A stretch of 64,000 bases of DNA from Candidatus Parvarchaeota archaeon (GTDB lineage Archaea > Nanobdellota > Nanobdellia > WJKC01). Positions 34,649 through 42,723 of this stretch are shown piece after piece (within the stretch, counting starts at the first letter, position 1; the number at the start of each line of letters is the position of its first letter). Made by a program: the position numbers and the translations under genes. Below the pieces are notes generated by a model, which had not been told where the DNA came from, did not search any database, and saw only the letters and a list, made by a program, of their open reading frames with translations. The DNA lies in the NCBI GenBank assembly GCA_030615175.1, contig JAUWZX010000002.1, positions 86,114-150,113 on the forward strand. Reading direction: 5' to 3'.

Positions 34649-34682
34649 AAGGATTAATTATGAACTAATGATTTATATTTCT

Positions 34683-35768
34683 TTATTTAAAATATAATGT
34701 AACTACATCTTCATCCATTAACTTGTGTTTTAAGCCAACTTTCTGTCCAGGGAACTTAGCGGATTTACCCCAGACTTGAGCATTAATAAGATTTCCATGA
34801 CTCTTCCTAATACCCTTAACTACTTCCCTGACAGTAACTTTACCCCTAAGTATTAACGGTTCCTCATAATCAGGCTCAGCGCCTGACTTCTTCATGTAAA
34901 TACGCATAAAACCCAGTACAACCCAAATTCCATCCCTTAACTCATCAAGACCTAGTTCCTTCTCAGCACTAATGAATACTGCATTAGGGAACTGCTTCTT
35001 AATCCTGTGTAATAATGACTTGCTCATCAAGTCAATCTTATTAATTAATAAAAGGACTTTAACGTACTTGCGATTCCTTGATAAAGCATCAACTAATCGC
35101 TCAAGAGTGAATTTCTCTTTAAGCAATACTTTTGCATTAACGTAGCTGAACTCTCTGAAAACACTTTTAATAGAGTCAACGCTTAAGTCCTGCTTAACTA
35201 ATGAATCAATGATTAAGCCGCCCTTAACATCCTTCTTAATAGTGATTCTTGGCGGCGCCTCATCAAGCCTTATGTTAGCATTATATAACTCTTTCTTAAT
35301 GACTGGCAAGCGCTTAACTTTATCATCAAGCATTATTAATATTAAATCTGCATTCCTGACAACACTAATAACTTCCCTGCCCCTGCCCTTACCAAGAGCT
35401 GCTTCCCTAATAATTCCCGGCGCATCAATTAATTGAATGCTCGCGCCATTATAATTCATCATCCCGGGAATTGCCTTAATAGTTGTGAAATCATAAGGAG
35501 CAACCTTTGACTTAGCACTAGTCAAGGCATTAAGTAGTGTTGACTTGCCAACACTAGGGAAACCAATAAGCACTACAGTAGCATCACCCCTCTTCTTAAC
35601 ACTATAACCAGGACCGCTCTTCCTGCCTGAAGACTTATGCTCCTTTAAAGCCCTGAGTTTAGACAGCCTTGCAAGCATTGTCCCAATGTAATGCTCAGTA
35701 GCCTTATTGCGCTTAGTGCGCTTCAATAAATCCTCAGTTTCAGCAATCTGCTCATCAATAGTTGGCAT
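34683..35768 (-). CDS. DRG-family GTPase (Obg-related, with TGS domain)
   Basis: The 361-residue archaeal DRG GTPase has an N-terminal coiled coil (AETEDLLKRTKRNKATEHY), G1 GFPSVGKST near residues 69-77, the switch YDFTTIKAIPG, G3 DAPGII, G4 NKIDL near 254-258, and the C-terminal TGS domain (EPLILRGKVTVREVVKGI, GHKL-like VGLKHKL, LMDEDVVTLYF). DRG proteins bind ribosomes and act in stalled translation. It is divergent from S15; an AT-rich spacer of 160 bp lies between. Confidence 0.93.
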   Translation of the reverse strand: MPTIDEQIAETEDLLKRTKRNKATEHYIGTMLARLSKLRALKEHKSSGRKSGPGYSVKKRGDATVVLIGFPSVGKSTLLNALTSAKSKVAPYDFTTIKAIPGMMNYNGASIQLIDAPGIIREAALGKGRGREVISVVRNADLILIMLDDKVKRLPVIKKELYNANIRLDEAPPRITIKKDVKGGLIIDSLVKQDLSVDSIKSVFREFSYVNAKVLLKEKFTLERLVDALSRNRKYVKVLLLINKIDLMSKSLLHRIKKQFPNAVFISAEKELGLDELRDGIWVVLGFMRIYMKKSGAEPDYEEPLILRGKVTVREVVKGIRKSHGNLINAQVWGKSAKFPGQKVGLKHKLMDEDVVTLYFK

Positions 35769-35837
35769 AATTATTTACTTAACTTAAGAAGAATTTTTAA
35801 AAGTAAGGTTTTTATCATTAATAAACAGGAATAAGCG

Positions 35838-35930
35838 CGAAAGATTTAAAAATGAATGATTAATTTCATTGAATTAATTCAAGGCTGAAAAGCCATTTCG
35901 CAGTTCAGCACTTGACGAGGTTGTTATTTT
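35838..35930 (+). promoter_or_regulatory. S15 promoter and structured 5' leader
   Basis: A BRE/TATA block, CGAAAGATTTAAAAAT (35838-35853), predicts a start near 35876 and thus a leader of about 54 nt before S15. That leader has a GGCT-GAAA-AGCC hairpin with a GNRA loop (35883-35894) and an overlapping alternative stem, GCTGAA (35884-35889) with TTCAGC (35904-35909); the two cannot form together. Since most neighbours are leaderless, a structured leader is notable and suggests autoregulation by S15. Confidence 0.5.
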
Positions 35931-36386
35931 ATGGCAAGAATGCATCGAAGGAAGAGAGGAAAATCAGGCTCTCATAAACCAGTAATGAAGGTTAAGCCTG
36001 CATGGGTTAAGCACTCAAAGGAAGAAGTAATTGACTTAGTGATTAAACTGGCAAAAAAAGGCAAGAGCATGAGCAAAACAGGATTAATATTAAGAGACAC
36101 TCATGGCATCCCAGACATTAAATTAATAACAGGGAAGTCAGTGAAGACAATACTGGAAAAACATGAATTAAATCCTAAAATACCAGAAGAATTGCAGAAC
36201 TTAATAAGGAAAGCAGTTAATCTAAGAAAGCACTTAGAGAATAACAAGCATGACATGCATAACAAGAGGAATCTTCAATTAATTGAATCAAAAATTAAAA
36301 GACTAGTGAAATATTACAGAAGAACAGGGGAATTACCAAATAACTGGATATACATTCATGAAAAAGCAAAACTACTAATAGAGTGA
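35931..36386 (+). CDS. rps15: Ribosomal protein S15 (uS15)
   Basis: The 151-residue archaeal S15 (with N-terminal extension) reads [96 protein letters not shown] and RTGELPNNW. It binds the three-way junction of 16S rRNA. It heads an operon with the RecJ-like protein and eS1, the normal archaeal order. A structured leader precedes it, and a short repeat at the S15/RecJ junction follows. Confidence 0.95.
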   Translation: MARMHRRKRGKSGSHKPVMKVKPAWVKHSKEEVIDLVIKLAKKGKSMSKTGLILRDTHGIPDIKLITGKSVKTILEKHELNPKIPEELQNLIRKAVNLRKHLENNKHDMHNKRNLQLIESKIKRLVKYYRRTGELPNNWIYIHEKAKLLIE

Positions 36387-36424
36387 TTAATGAATGGAAT
36401 TATTAATATAGTGATTAATGAATG
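36382..36424 (+). repeat. Repeated stop/start junction between S15 and the RecJ-like gene
   Basis: The 14-bp sequence GTGATTAATGAATG occurs at 36382-36395 (holding the S15 stop) and at 36411-36424 (holding the RecJ-like ATG 36422), 29 bp apart. It looks like a tandem duplication of an originally tight stop/start junction. Confidence 0.6.
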
Positions 36425-37762
36425 AAAGAATTCAAGAAGGCGCTGACCATGGAAGCCAAGCGCTTCAAGAAATGGCTTAAAAGCGAAAGCAAGTGGGAAG
36501 TTTACTCGCACCTAGATGCTGATGGCATATCAAGCGCTGCAATAATGATTAATTACTTAAAGAATTACTCAATGAATCAGTTCAGGCTAAGGATTGTCCA
36601 GCAATTAGATGACGAAGTGATTAAGGAAATTGAAAAAAGCAAGTTACCAACAATACTATGCGACCTCGGTACAGGGCAGTTAAGCAGGTTAAAGAAAGCA
36701 ATTAATAATAATAAGATTGTAATCCTTGACCATCACCAGCCAGAGAAATTACTAAATCATGATAACTTAATACACATTAATCCATGCCTTCATGGAGTTG
36801 ATGGAAGTAAAACAATTAGTGCTTCAGGAGTAATTTACTTATTCCTAAAGGAGGCAGGGCTTAACAACCCATTAATGGCTTCAATCGCTTTAATAGGCGC
36901 TAAAGGGGACGGCCAGGACATGAAGGCAGGGCTTAATTACCAGATACTAAAGCAGAGCAGTATTAAGGAGCGCAAGGACTTAAACGTTTACGGGCATAAC
37001 CTAAGACCAGTACACAAAGTATTGGAATACTCAAATGATTATGAAATACCAGGAATCACTGGCAATGAGACAAATGCAGTAATGATGCTTCAAGAATTAG
37101 GCATTAAATTAAAAAATGAAGAAACAGGTGAGTGGAGGACGCTAAGCGACTTAACAAGTAATGAAAAACAAAGATTAATCAGCGGAGTAATAATTAAAAG
37201 AAAGAATTTGGATAACCCTGAAGACGTATTCAAAACAGTCTATGAATTCAATATTGGATTAATAAAGAATAATCTTGAAGAATGGAGTTCAATGCTTAAT
37301 GCTTGCGGCAGGATGGACAAGCCAAGCACAGGCATTAGCCTGCTGATGGAAGAGGATGACGGTGAAGTAAGCACTGTATTAAGCAAGTATAGAAGGGAAT
37401 TGGCTGGCGCGCTTAGATGGATTAATGAAAACAAAGATAAAATATTACTAACCAATAAAGCAGTTTACATAAAAGCCCACTCAGCAATACCATTCAAACT
37501 AATTGGAACAATATGCTCAATTACAGCCATAAACTCCTTATTTGATAAGGAATTCATTATTGGCATTTCAGAGAAGAACAGTCATGAATTAAAGATTAGC
37601 GTTCGAAGCAGGAATGATGAATTGAATACGGGCTTAATTCTCAGGCAGGCAGTTAAGGAATTCGGGCAGGGAGGAGGGCACTTAAGGGTTGGCGGGGCAG
37701 TGATTAAGAAAGAATATGAAGCTGAATTCATCAGTAATTTCGAAAGATTATTAAATAGTTAA
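36422..37762 (+). CDS. RecJ-like DHH/DHHA1 exonuclease (GAN-related)
   Basis: The 446-residue DHH-family protein has SHLDADGISSAA (motif I), LCDLG, VILDHHQP (the DHH motif near residues 101-105), ALIGAKGDGQDM and a DHHA1 end with GQGGGHLRVGGAVI. Archaeal relatives such as GAN associate with the GINS/MCM replisome as exonucleases and are commonly encoded beside S15 and eS1, as here. GAN or the second RecJ paralogue cannot be separated by eye. eS1 follows after 17 bp in the same operon. Confidence 0.88.
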   Translation: MKEFKKALTMEAKRFKKWLKSESKWEVYSHLDADGISSAAIMINYLKNYSMNQFRLRIVQQLDDEVIKEIEKSKLPTILCDLGTGQLSRLKKAINNNKIVILDHHQPEKLLNHDNLIHINPCLHGVDGSKTISASGVIYLFLKEAGLNNPLMASIALIGAKGDGQDMKAGLNYQILKQSSIKERKDLNVYGHNLRPVHKVLEYSNDYEIPGITGNETNAVMMLQELGIKLKNEETGEWRTLSDLTSNEKQRLISGVIIKRKNLDNPEDVFKTVYEFNIGLIKNNLEEWSSMLNACGRMDKPSTGISLLMEEDDGEVSTVLSKYRRELAGALRWINENKDKILLTNKAVYIKAHSAIPFKLIGTICSITAINSLFDKEFIIGISEKNSHELKISVRSRNDELNTGLILRQAVKEFGQGGGHLRVGGAVIKKEYEAEFISNFERLLNS

Positions 37763-37779
37763 TTAATTTCAGTTCCTTT

Positions 37780-38328
37780 ATGGTTAAGAAGAAGAGAACA
37801 TGGTTTGAAATTATAAGCCCAAGAATATTTGGAAACATTAAAGTAGGCGAGACTTTAAGTTATGACTCGAAAAGCATTATTGGAAGAATTATCACTGTTA
37901 ATGCAAGGGACTTAACTAATAACTTTAAGAAATCGCATATTAACATTAAATTAATAATTAATAAAGTCAGTGAGAACAAGGTGGAAACAAGCATTTATGG
38001 TTACGTTGTTCAAAGACAGTACTTACAGAGATTTCTTCAAAAGAAGATGAGCAAGGTTGAATTAATAACTGACACTCAAACATCTGACAAGAAGAAAGTC
38101 AGGATGAAGTTAATCTCAGCAATTAATGGCAGGATCCAAGCAACGAAGAAGAAATTAATCAGGAACGTTATGGAAAAGGAATTAATCAAGCTGGTTAATA
38201 ACATGGACTTGGATAACCTAGTTTTAATGTGCTTGATGAACAAGCTTCAAATAACTCTTTCTAAAAAAATTCATAAGATACATCCATTAAAGTTTGTTGA
38301 AGTCAGAAGGATTGACTTGCTTAAATAA
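37780..38328 (+). CDS. rps3ae: Ribosomal protein S3ae (eS1)
   Basis: The 182-residue protein, close to the archaeal norm of about 190-200 residues, reads KKRTWFEIISPRIFGNIKVGETL, GRIITVNARDLTNNFKKSHINIK, VETSIYGYVVQRQYLQRFLQKKMSKVEL and FPLKFVEVR-like HPLKFVEVRRID. It is located at the mRNA exit side of the small subunit. The last 8 bp overlap the convergent TYW1 end. Confidence 0.94.
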   Translation: MVKKKRTWFEIISPRIFGNIKVGETLSYDSKSIIGRIITVNARDLTNNFKKSHINIKLIINKVSENKVETSIYGYVVQRQYLQRFLQKKMSKVELITDTQTSDKKKVRMKLISAINGRIQATKKKLIRNVMEKELIKLVNNMDLDNLVLMCLMNKLQITLSKKIHKIHPLKFVEVRRIDLLK

Positions 38329-39247
38329 TAGGGTTAGGCGCGTTAGGTGAAGCAAGAAGGCAGACTCTTGAAGCAATTTTCTCATTAATTAATTCATAAC
38401 CAAGGAATGATGCAATTCTTAGTGAGAACTCCTTAATTTCTGAATGATAAGGCATGTTATCATAAGGCAGTCTCTTCCTTGCAAAGCCAACGCTCATGAA
38501 TGCCTTTGGTTCAACAAAGTCAGGGCGTGCAATACTGATTAATTCAGCATACATCTCAGGATTCTTAAAATTCAAGTCATTGACAAGGGTTAAGCGGACA
38601 ACCCTCCTGGTCTTTAAAGTTTTCATTACTTTGAGTGATTCAATTATCTTGTTCCAGGAATTAATTCTTGGAGCGCAAGTCCTGAGGTAGGTTTCCTCAT
38701 CAGGTGCTGGAAGCGTTAAGTATAACTGAGTAGGCAACGGCTTTAACTTCCTTAATGCTTCAGGGTTAGTGCCGTTAGTGACTATGAACACAGTCATCCC
38801 CTTGTTTAAGAATTCACTTACTAACCCGCCAAGCCTTGCATAATCCGCTGGCTCGCCTGCAAGGCTTATAGCAACTTGAGAAGGATTCCGTGCTTCTCGT
38901 AATTTCTCTTCATCAACTCCTGACTTATTATAACCAATTAAGAATTCTCTCTGCGCCTTAATTAATCCTGCAGCTAATTCTCTTGGGTCATCAATTGTTT
39001 TTAATTTTTTAGTAATCGTTGTTTCATGAGGCCTCCAGCAAAACAGGCAGTTATGCTTGCAGTAATGAATGCTTGGAGTGCACTGCAGGCACCTGTGCGA
39101 CTTAATGCCATAAAATTCCTGCTTATAGCAATGCCCTTTATTAAATAATGACTTCCTTAACCAAGCACACGGCTTGACTGCGCCGTTAGTCATGACTAAC
39201 TTATAACCCTGCTTTCTCAATAATGCTCTCTTAGATTCAAGATTCAT
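38321..39247 (-). CDS. taw1: tRNA 4-demethylwyosine synthase TYW1
   Basis: The 308-residue radical SAM enzyme condenses pyruvate carbons on 1-methylguanosine-37 of tRNA-Phe in wyosine synthesis. It has an N-terminal second cluster set (KPCAWLR, KGHCYKQ, HRCLQC), the AdoMet motif C-KHN-C-LF-C near 62-69, then SLAGEPADY, VTNGT, LYLTLPAP and SVGFARKRLPYDNMP. It lacks the flavodoxin part of the eukaryotic enzyme, as other archaeal ones do. It is a single gene. Its 3' end overlaps the convergent eS1 gene. Confidence 0.94.
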   Translation of the reverse strand: MNLESKRALLRKQGYKLVMTNGAVKPCAWLRKSLFNKGHCYKQEFYGIKSHRCLQCTPSIHYCKHNCLFCWRPHETTITKKLKTIDDPRELAAGLIKAQREFLIGYNKSGVDEEKLREARNPSQVAISLAGEPADYARLGGLVSEFLNKGMTVFIVTNGTNPEALRKLKPLPTQLYLTLPAPDEETYLRTCAPRINSWNKIIESLKVMKTLKTRRVVRLTLVNDLNFKNPEMYAELISIARPDFVEPKAFMSVGFARKRLPYDNMPYHSEIKEFSLRIASFLGYELINEKIASRVCLLASPNAPNPII

Positions 39248-39348
39248 GATTATCTAATTAATTTACGCAAGACTTTTTAAGAGTTTTTATGAAGGAGTAT
39301 TACGAGAAAAATATTTATAAACCCAGCTTAGCACTATTTTAATTATAA

Positions 39349-39480
39349 ATGTTGCCTTTAAGCCTGTTTAATTTAATGAATAAGAACTCAACTCAGTGCT
39401 GTAAGTGCGGCAGATTATTAAATTATTCTAATGCAATTGGAGGATTATGTCCTAAGTGCAGCAAGGAATTAAAAGATTGA
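39349..39480 (+). CDS. Small zinc-ribbon protein
   Basis: A 43-residue frame has two Cys pairs spaced for zinc: QCCKCGRLL and GLCPKCSKEL. A TATA-like ATTTATAAA (39312-39320) lies about 33 nt before ATG 39349; ATG 39376 (MNKNSTQCC) is an alternative. The next feature is a tRNA-Gly gene 59 bp downstream. The ribbon resembles the generic zinc ribbons of small archaeal proteins, and function cannot be assigned. It is too short for standard gene calls, but the motif makes it credible. Confidence 0.6.
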   Translation: MLPLSLFNLMNKNSTQCCKCGRLLNYSNAIGGLCPKCSKELKD

Positions 39481-39539
39481 AAAAACTTTATAAAACAATT
39501 ATTACTAATTAAGTAATTATAAGACTGAAGACAAACTTA

Positions 39540-39612
39540 GCGGCTGTAGTCTAGTTGGTTAGGACTTCACCCTGCCACGGTGAGAGCCCGGGTTCAAATC
39601 CCGGCAGCCGCA
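39540..39612 (+). tRNA. tRNA-Gly(GCC)
   Basis: The acceptor arms GCGGCTG (39540-39546) and CAGCCGC (39605-39611) pair, with discriminator A39612. D-stem GTCT/GGAC, anticodon stem TCACC/GGTGA with loop CTGCCAC gives anticodon GCC. The variable loop is four bases, and the T-stem CCGGG/CCCGG has loop TTCAAAT. There is no intron and no encoded CCA. A TATA-like CTTTATAAA lies about 45 nt upstream. Confidence 0.95.
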
Positions 39613-39668
39613 CATATTCATCACAGGATAATAAAAGATTTATAGAACTTCTTTAATAAATTAATTAA

Positions 39669-40142
39669 ATGAATTTAAACACTATATCTAAAAGCAATAA
39701 ATGGTATTTATTCAAGGTCACTGGTTATTTTAAAGGGTTTAATGAAATGGTTATTACTGATGCTTACTCAATGAATTATTATAACTTAGAGCCAGGAACT
39801 TATGTTAAAATTCATAACTTAAAACAGCATAATGCTCAAAAAGCATTCTTAATAATGACTTACATGAAGAAATATGAATGGAATCTTGAATTATTAACTG
39901 AGTTAAATGAATCGAATAAAACAAGAAGGATTAATAAAGCATACAAGAAAAGTGTTGATGAACTTATTACATCATTTAATTTACTGAAAGCAGACCCTAA
40001 GGGTTTAAGAATAATTGATGAAATTAATAATTATGAAGCAGGCAGTCTTGCCGTGCCTGAATCATGGTTTTATGAATACTGCACTGATTTAGGTGAAATA
40101 ATATTATTACGCAATGACCAGCCGTCACCAATAATTTTTTAA
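39669..40142 (+). CDS. Hypothetical 157-residue protein
   Basis: A monocistronic gene between two tRNA genes, with a TATA-like box (GATTTATAGAA, about 39639-39649) at leaderless distance. The product mixes beta (KWYLFKVTGYFKGFNEMVITD, LEPGTYVKIHNL) and helix (NKTRRINKAYKKSVDELITSFNLL), and ends DLGEIILLRNDQPSP. No domain is recognised. There is no signal peptide or membrane segment. Its codon use matches the neighbours. Confidence 0.5.
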   Translation: MNLNTISKSNKWYLFKVTGYFKGFNEMVITDAYSMNYYNLEPGTYVKIHNLKQHNAQKAFLIMTYMKKYEWNLELLTELNESNKTRRINKAYKKSVDELITSFNLLKADPKGLRIIDEINNYEAGSLAVPESWFYEYCTDLGEIILLRNDQPSPIIF

Positions 40143-40168
40143 AAAAGACTACTTTAATTCTTATTACC

Positions 40169-40242
40169 GGGCTCGTGGTCTAGTTGGTTATGACGTTGCC
40201 TTGACGTGGCAAAGGTCGGGCGTTCAAATCGCCCCGAGCCCA
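40169..40242 (+). tRNA. tRNA-Val(GAC)
   Basis: GGGCTCG (40169-40175) pairs with CGAGCCC (40235-40241), with discriminator A40242. Anticodon stem TTGCC/GGCAA with loop TTGACGT gives anticodon GAC. The T-stem GGGCG/CGCCC has loop TTCAAAT, and the D-arm is GTC...GAC. There is no intron and no encoded CCA. Its 3' end is one base from the stop of the convergent Ntn-hydrolase gene. Confidence 0.93.
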
Positions 40243-40243
40243 C

Positions 40244-40879
40244 TCATAATTTTATTTCTTCAACTCTTCTCTCCATGTCCCTGCCTATCATATTTTCTCT
40301 TTTCTTTTTTTCATAGACAAGTTCCTGGAATTCATTGAGAATGGTTTCATCTAATTTTTCAGGATTGGAATTAATATCATCAAAGTAATGTATGTGAAAA
40401 GGGCGCTCCACTGCTAGAAACTTTTCCAAATCATTTAAGCAGTCTAGAATGAATAGTATTGACTGCTTTAGTGGCATGGATTCATGATACTTAACACTAA
40501 AAAAATTGTATTCAACTATGTTCCTGCCAACACCAACAGAATAACAAGTAGTGGGCGCTTCTTTCTCATAACGATAAACAGCCATTTTACCCCTGTCCTC
40601 GCCGCAAAGCAAGAAATTCATTCCCCTATCAAAATCTAATAACTCCTGGTAAACTGATTGAATGTCTGCTGGAATATTATTCTCAAACATCCTGAGCGCT
40701 TCATTTATTAAGTCAGCATCGCCAGGAGCTCCGAAAAGGAAGTTGCCTATCTCATAAATCTTATCCTCTTTAACATTTATTCTATAACCATAATCATTAC
40801 TCTCATAAATTAATAAGGAATCACACCCCATGACTAATCCTTTACGATTCTCACAAGTAACTGCGATTATGGAAGTCAT
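40244..40879 (-). CDS. Proteasome-beta-like Ntn hydrolase
   Basis: After Met the sequence is TSIIAVTCENRKGLVMGCDS, the proteasome beta start with Thr as the potential N-terminal nucleophile (T2). Asp20 sits at the position of Asp17, and INVKEDKIYEIGNFLFGAPGDADLI aligns with the K33 strand and the following GDA helix of proteasome beta subunits, so the T/D/K set is complete. There is no propeptide beyond Met, unlike archaeal PsmB. The 211-residue length and acidic C-terminal helix differ from PsmB. It may form a peptidase ring alone (HslV- or Anbu-like) or be a single-subunit hydrolase. Confidence 0.65.
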   Translation of the reverse strand: MTSIIAVTCENRKGLVMGCDSLLIYESNDYGYRINVKEDKIYEIGNFLFGAPGDADLINEALRMFENNIPADIQSVYQELLDFDRGMNFLLCGEDRGKMAVYRYEKEAPTTCYSVGVGRNIVEYNFFSVKYHESMPLKQSILFILDCLNDLEKFLAVERPFHIHYFDDINSNPEKLDETILNEFQELVYEKKKRENMIGRDMERRVEEIKL

Positions 40880-40977
40880 TAAATTAAATAATATTAAAGA
40901 TAACTTTAAAAGAATTTTCGTTGAGTCACTTAATACGTAACAAAAAATTTATAAGAATAAGCAGCGCATTATTCAGT

Positions 40978-41139
40978 ATGAATAAGCATGGTGTTGAAGA
41001 ACTGCCGCTAAAATATATTATTACTGCAATAATCGCTGCATTAGTGCTTGGAATAATAATGAATATAACTTCAATAATAAATGAAGGAATCACTGGCGCC
41101 GCAATAATATTTAATGCCTTAACCAACTTGACTGGTTAA
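40978..41139 (+). CDS. Small membrane protein, pilin-like N-terminus
   Basis: ATG 40978 lies 27 nt after a TTTATAAG box, which fixes the start. The 53-residue product is MNKHGVEELPLKYIITAII followed by a hydrophobic helix (residues 13-33) and a short tail with INEGITGAAI. A short polar head with Glu just before a long helix resembles archaeal type IV pilin or archaellin-like starts, although a clear class III cleavage site is not visible. The opposite-strand gene ends nearby. It may be a small structural membrane peptide. Confidence 0.55.
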   Translation: MNKHGVEELPLKYIITAIIAALVLGIIMNITSIINEGITGAAIIFNALTNLTG

Positions 41140-41146
41140 TAGAAGA

Positions 41147-41407
41147 TTACTCTCTTAATTCAATAATGGTTTCATAAATCTTTTTCCAGCCTTGATTAGT
41201 GTAATAAATCTTCTTTAAAGGGTAAAGACTATAAAACTTGTAGTCGCGCGTGATGAGTATTGACTCGGTTGCGATGCCGAGTCCCATGATGAATTCATCA
41301 CTCTTACCTGCATACTCGCTTTTGCCGATAGCCAGTATTGTTTCATCAAGTACTTTTTCCAGAGAATTTTTTAGTCGCTGGCTAACGCATTCATCAATGA
41401 TTATCAT
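41147..41407 (-). CDS. DUF5615 PIN-like protein
   Basis: The 86-residue protein begins IIIDECVSQRLKNSLEKVL with acidic D4-E5, has a conserved KSDEFIMGLG acid pair, then ILITRDYKFYSLYPLKKI. These are the PIN-like (Mut7-C) core of DUF5615, often paired with small antitoxins in bacteria. Here it follows the beta-CASP gene, overlapping it by 14 bp, with no antitoxin-like partner, so an RNA-processing link with that nuclease is an inference. Confidence 0.7.
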   Translation of the reverse strand: MIIIDECVSQRLKNSLEKVLDETILAIGKSEYAGKSDEFIMGLGIATESILITRDYKFYSLYPLKKIYYTNQGWKKIYETIIELRE

Positions 41408-42371
41408 TATTATCTACTGATATTTTATGATTTATATTATTAACGGCTTCTGCATCGTAATCCTCAAACCTTAATAATTCAGCGAATTCCTCAGCGTAAC
41501 CATGATGAGTGTACACTTTTTCAGGACTGCAACTCTTCACGGTCTTAATTAAGTCAGTGAAGTCAGCGTGGTCGCTTAATTCATAAGCCTTATCCACTCC
41601 CAAGCCCCTGTGACCAGTCCACCCAGTAAAGGCAAGAACTACAGCACCCTTAGCTCTTAAACGCTTAATTAATGGATTGCCTGGGCCGTACTGGGGGGTT
41701 ACTGCAATGAATTGACTTGGCAATTCCTTAATGTTTAATTCAGGATGACTTGGCACTGGGTAACCATGCTTTAATACTAATTCATTAATATTCTTAATTG
41801 ATTTGTAAACAAAGACATTATCATAACCTTCAACTAACTTGCTGATTAACTGCGCCTTGCCGAGCGCGTAACCCATTAACACAATGCTCCTGCCATTACT
41901 TAAATAATCATTAATGTCACTCAATGCTTCTTTCATGACTTCCTCAGGGTTATGGAACTTATATTGCTGGCTGCCATAAGTTGACTCAATTATTAATACA
42001 TCACACTTAGGCGGCTTGAATCCTTTAATGAAGTAGCGGTCATGTAATGAGAAGTCACTGGTGTAAAGCACTCTCTTAGAACCATTAATCAGTAATGCCT
42101 TGCTACCAGCAATATGGCCATTATCAATCATTTCAAGCCTTAAGCCCTTATAATCATTAAATATTAAATTCTCCTGCAAGCGAACTCCAACGCGTTCATA
42201 ACACAATTCCTTAGTAAGCTTTGAAGCAATTACTGGATGACTTAATGGTTTCTTAATTAAGTGGTCTGTATGCGCGTGACTAATGAATGCGAGCTCAGCG
42301 CTTGAATCACCGTCAAGGCATAACCTTACATTGTTAAGCTTTAAATTAATCCCATGCACGCAATTAATCAT
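41394..42371 (-). CDS. Beta-CASP metallo-beta-lactamase nuclease
   Basis: The 325-residue protein has the HAHTDHL zinc motif (residues about 32-38), a later His/Asp pattern (DNGHIAGS, TSDFSLHDR), a beta-CASP insert with LMGYALGKAQLI, and the late motifs ELSDHADFTDLI and VYTHHGY. Relatives are RNA or DNA 3'-end exonucleases and endonucleases; it lacks the N-terminal KH domains of FttA/aCPSF1. It overlaps the DUF5615 gene downstream. A DNA ligase-associated exonuclease role is possible, but no ligase is near. Confidence 0.85.
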   Translation of the reverse strand: MINCVHGINLKLNNVRLCLDGDSSAELAFISHAHTDHLIKKPLSHPVIASKLTKELCYERVGVRLQENLIFNDYKGLRLEMIDNGHIAGSKALLINGSKRVLYTSDFSLHDRYFIKGFKPPKCDVLIIESTYGSQQYKFHNPEEVMKEALSDINDYLSNGRSIVLMGYALGKAQLISKLVEGYDNVFVYKSIKNINELVLKHGYPVPSHPELNIKELPSQFIAVTPQYGPGNPLIKRLRAKGAVVLAFTGWTGHRGLGVDKAYELSDHADFTDLIKTVKSCSPEKVYTHHGYAEEFAELLRFEDYDAEAVNNINHKISVDNNDNH

Positions 42372-42418
42372 TATTGAATTAAGAAGGATTAACTTATGAA
42401 TTATAAGAATATCTCTAC

Positions 42419-42721
42419 TTAACCAAATAATGCGCCAAGTCCTGCTGCTGCCTGTTCTTCTGAAACTTCCTCTTTCTCATCCTTCTCTTCTTTCTCTTCT
42501 TCCTTCTTTCCAGCTGGTGCCGGCGTTGCTGCTGGCGTTGCTGCAGGAACTGCTTTCTCAACTGCTTCCTTAATGTCAATTCCTTCTAATGCTGCAATTA
42601 ATGCCTTAACCCTTGATGCGTCAGGCTTAGCTCCCGCTGCAGTCATTACTTTCTTAACGCTTTCTTCAGTAACTTTCTTACCTGCTGAGTTTAAGAGCAG
42701 TGCAGTGTAAACGTATTCCAT
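42419..42721 (-). CDS. rpl12: Ribosomal protein L12 (P1)
   Basis: The 100-residue archaeal P1 stalk protein has the dimerising N-terminal helices ([40 protein letters not shown]), an Ala/Pro hinge, an acidic segment [11 protein letters not shown], and the C-terminal [10 protein letters not shown] that binds GTPase factors. It ends the L11-L1-L10-L12 operon, 2 bp after L10. Confidence 0.95.
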   Translation of the reverse strand: MEYVYTALLLNSAGKKVTEESVKKVMTAAGAKPDASRVKALIAALEGIDIKEAVEKAVPAATPAATPAPAGKKEEEKEEKDEKEEVSEEQAAAGLGALFG

Positions 42722-42723
42722 AT

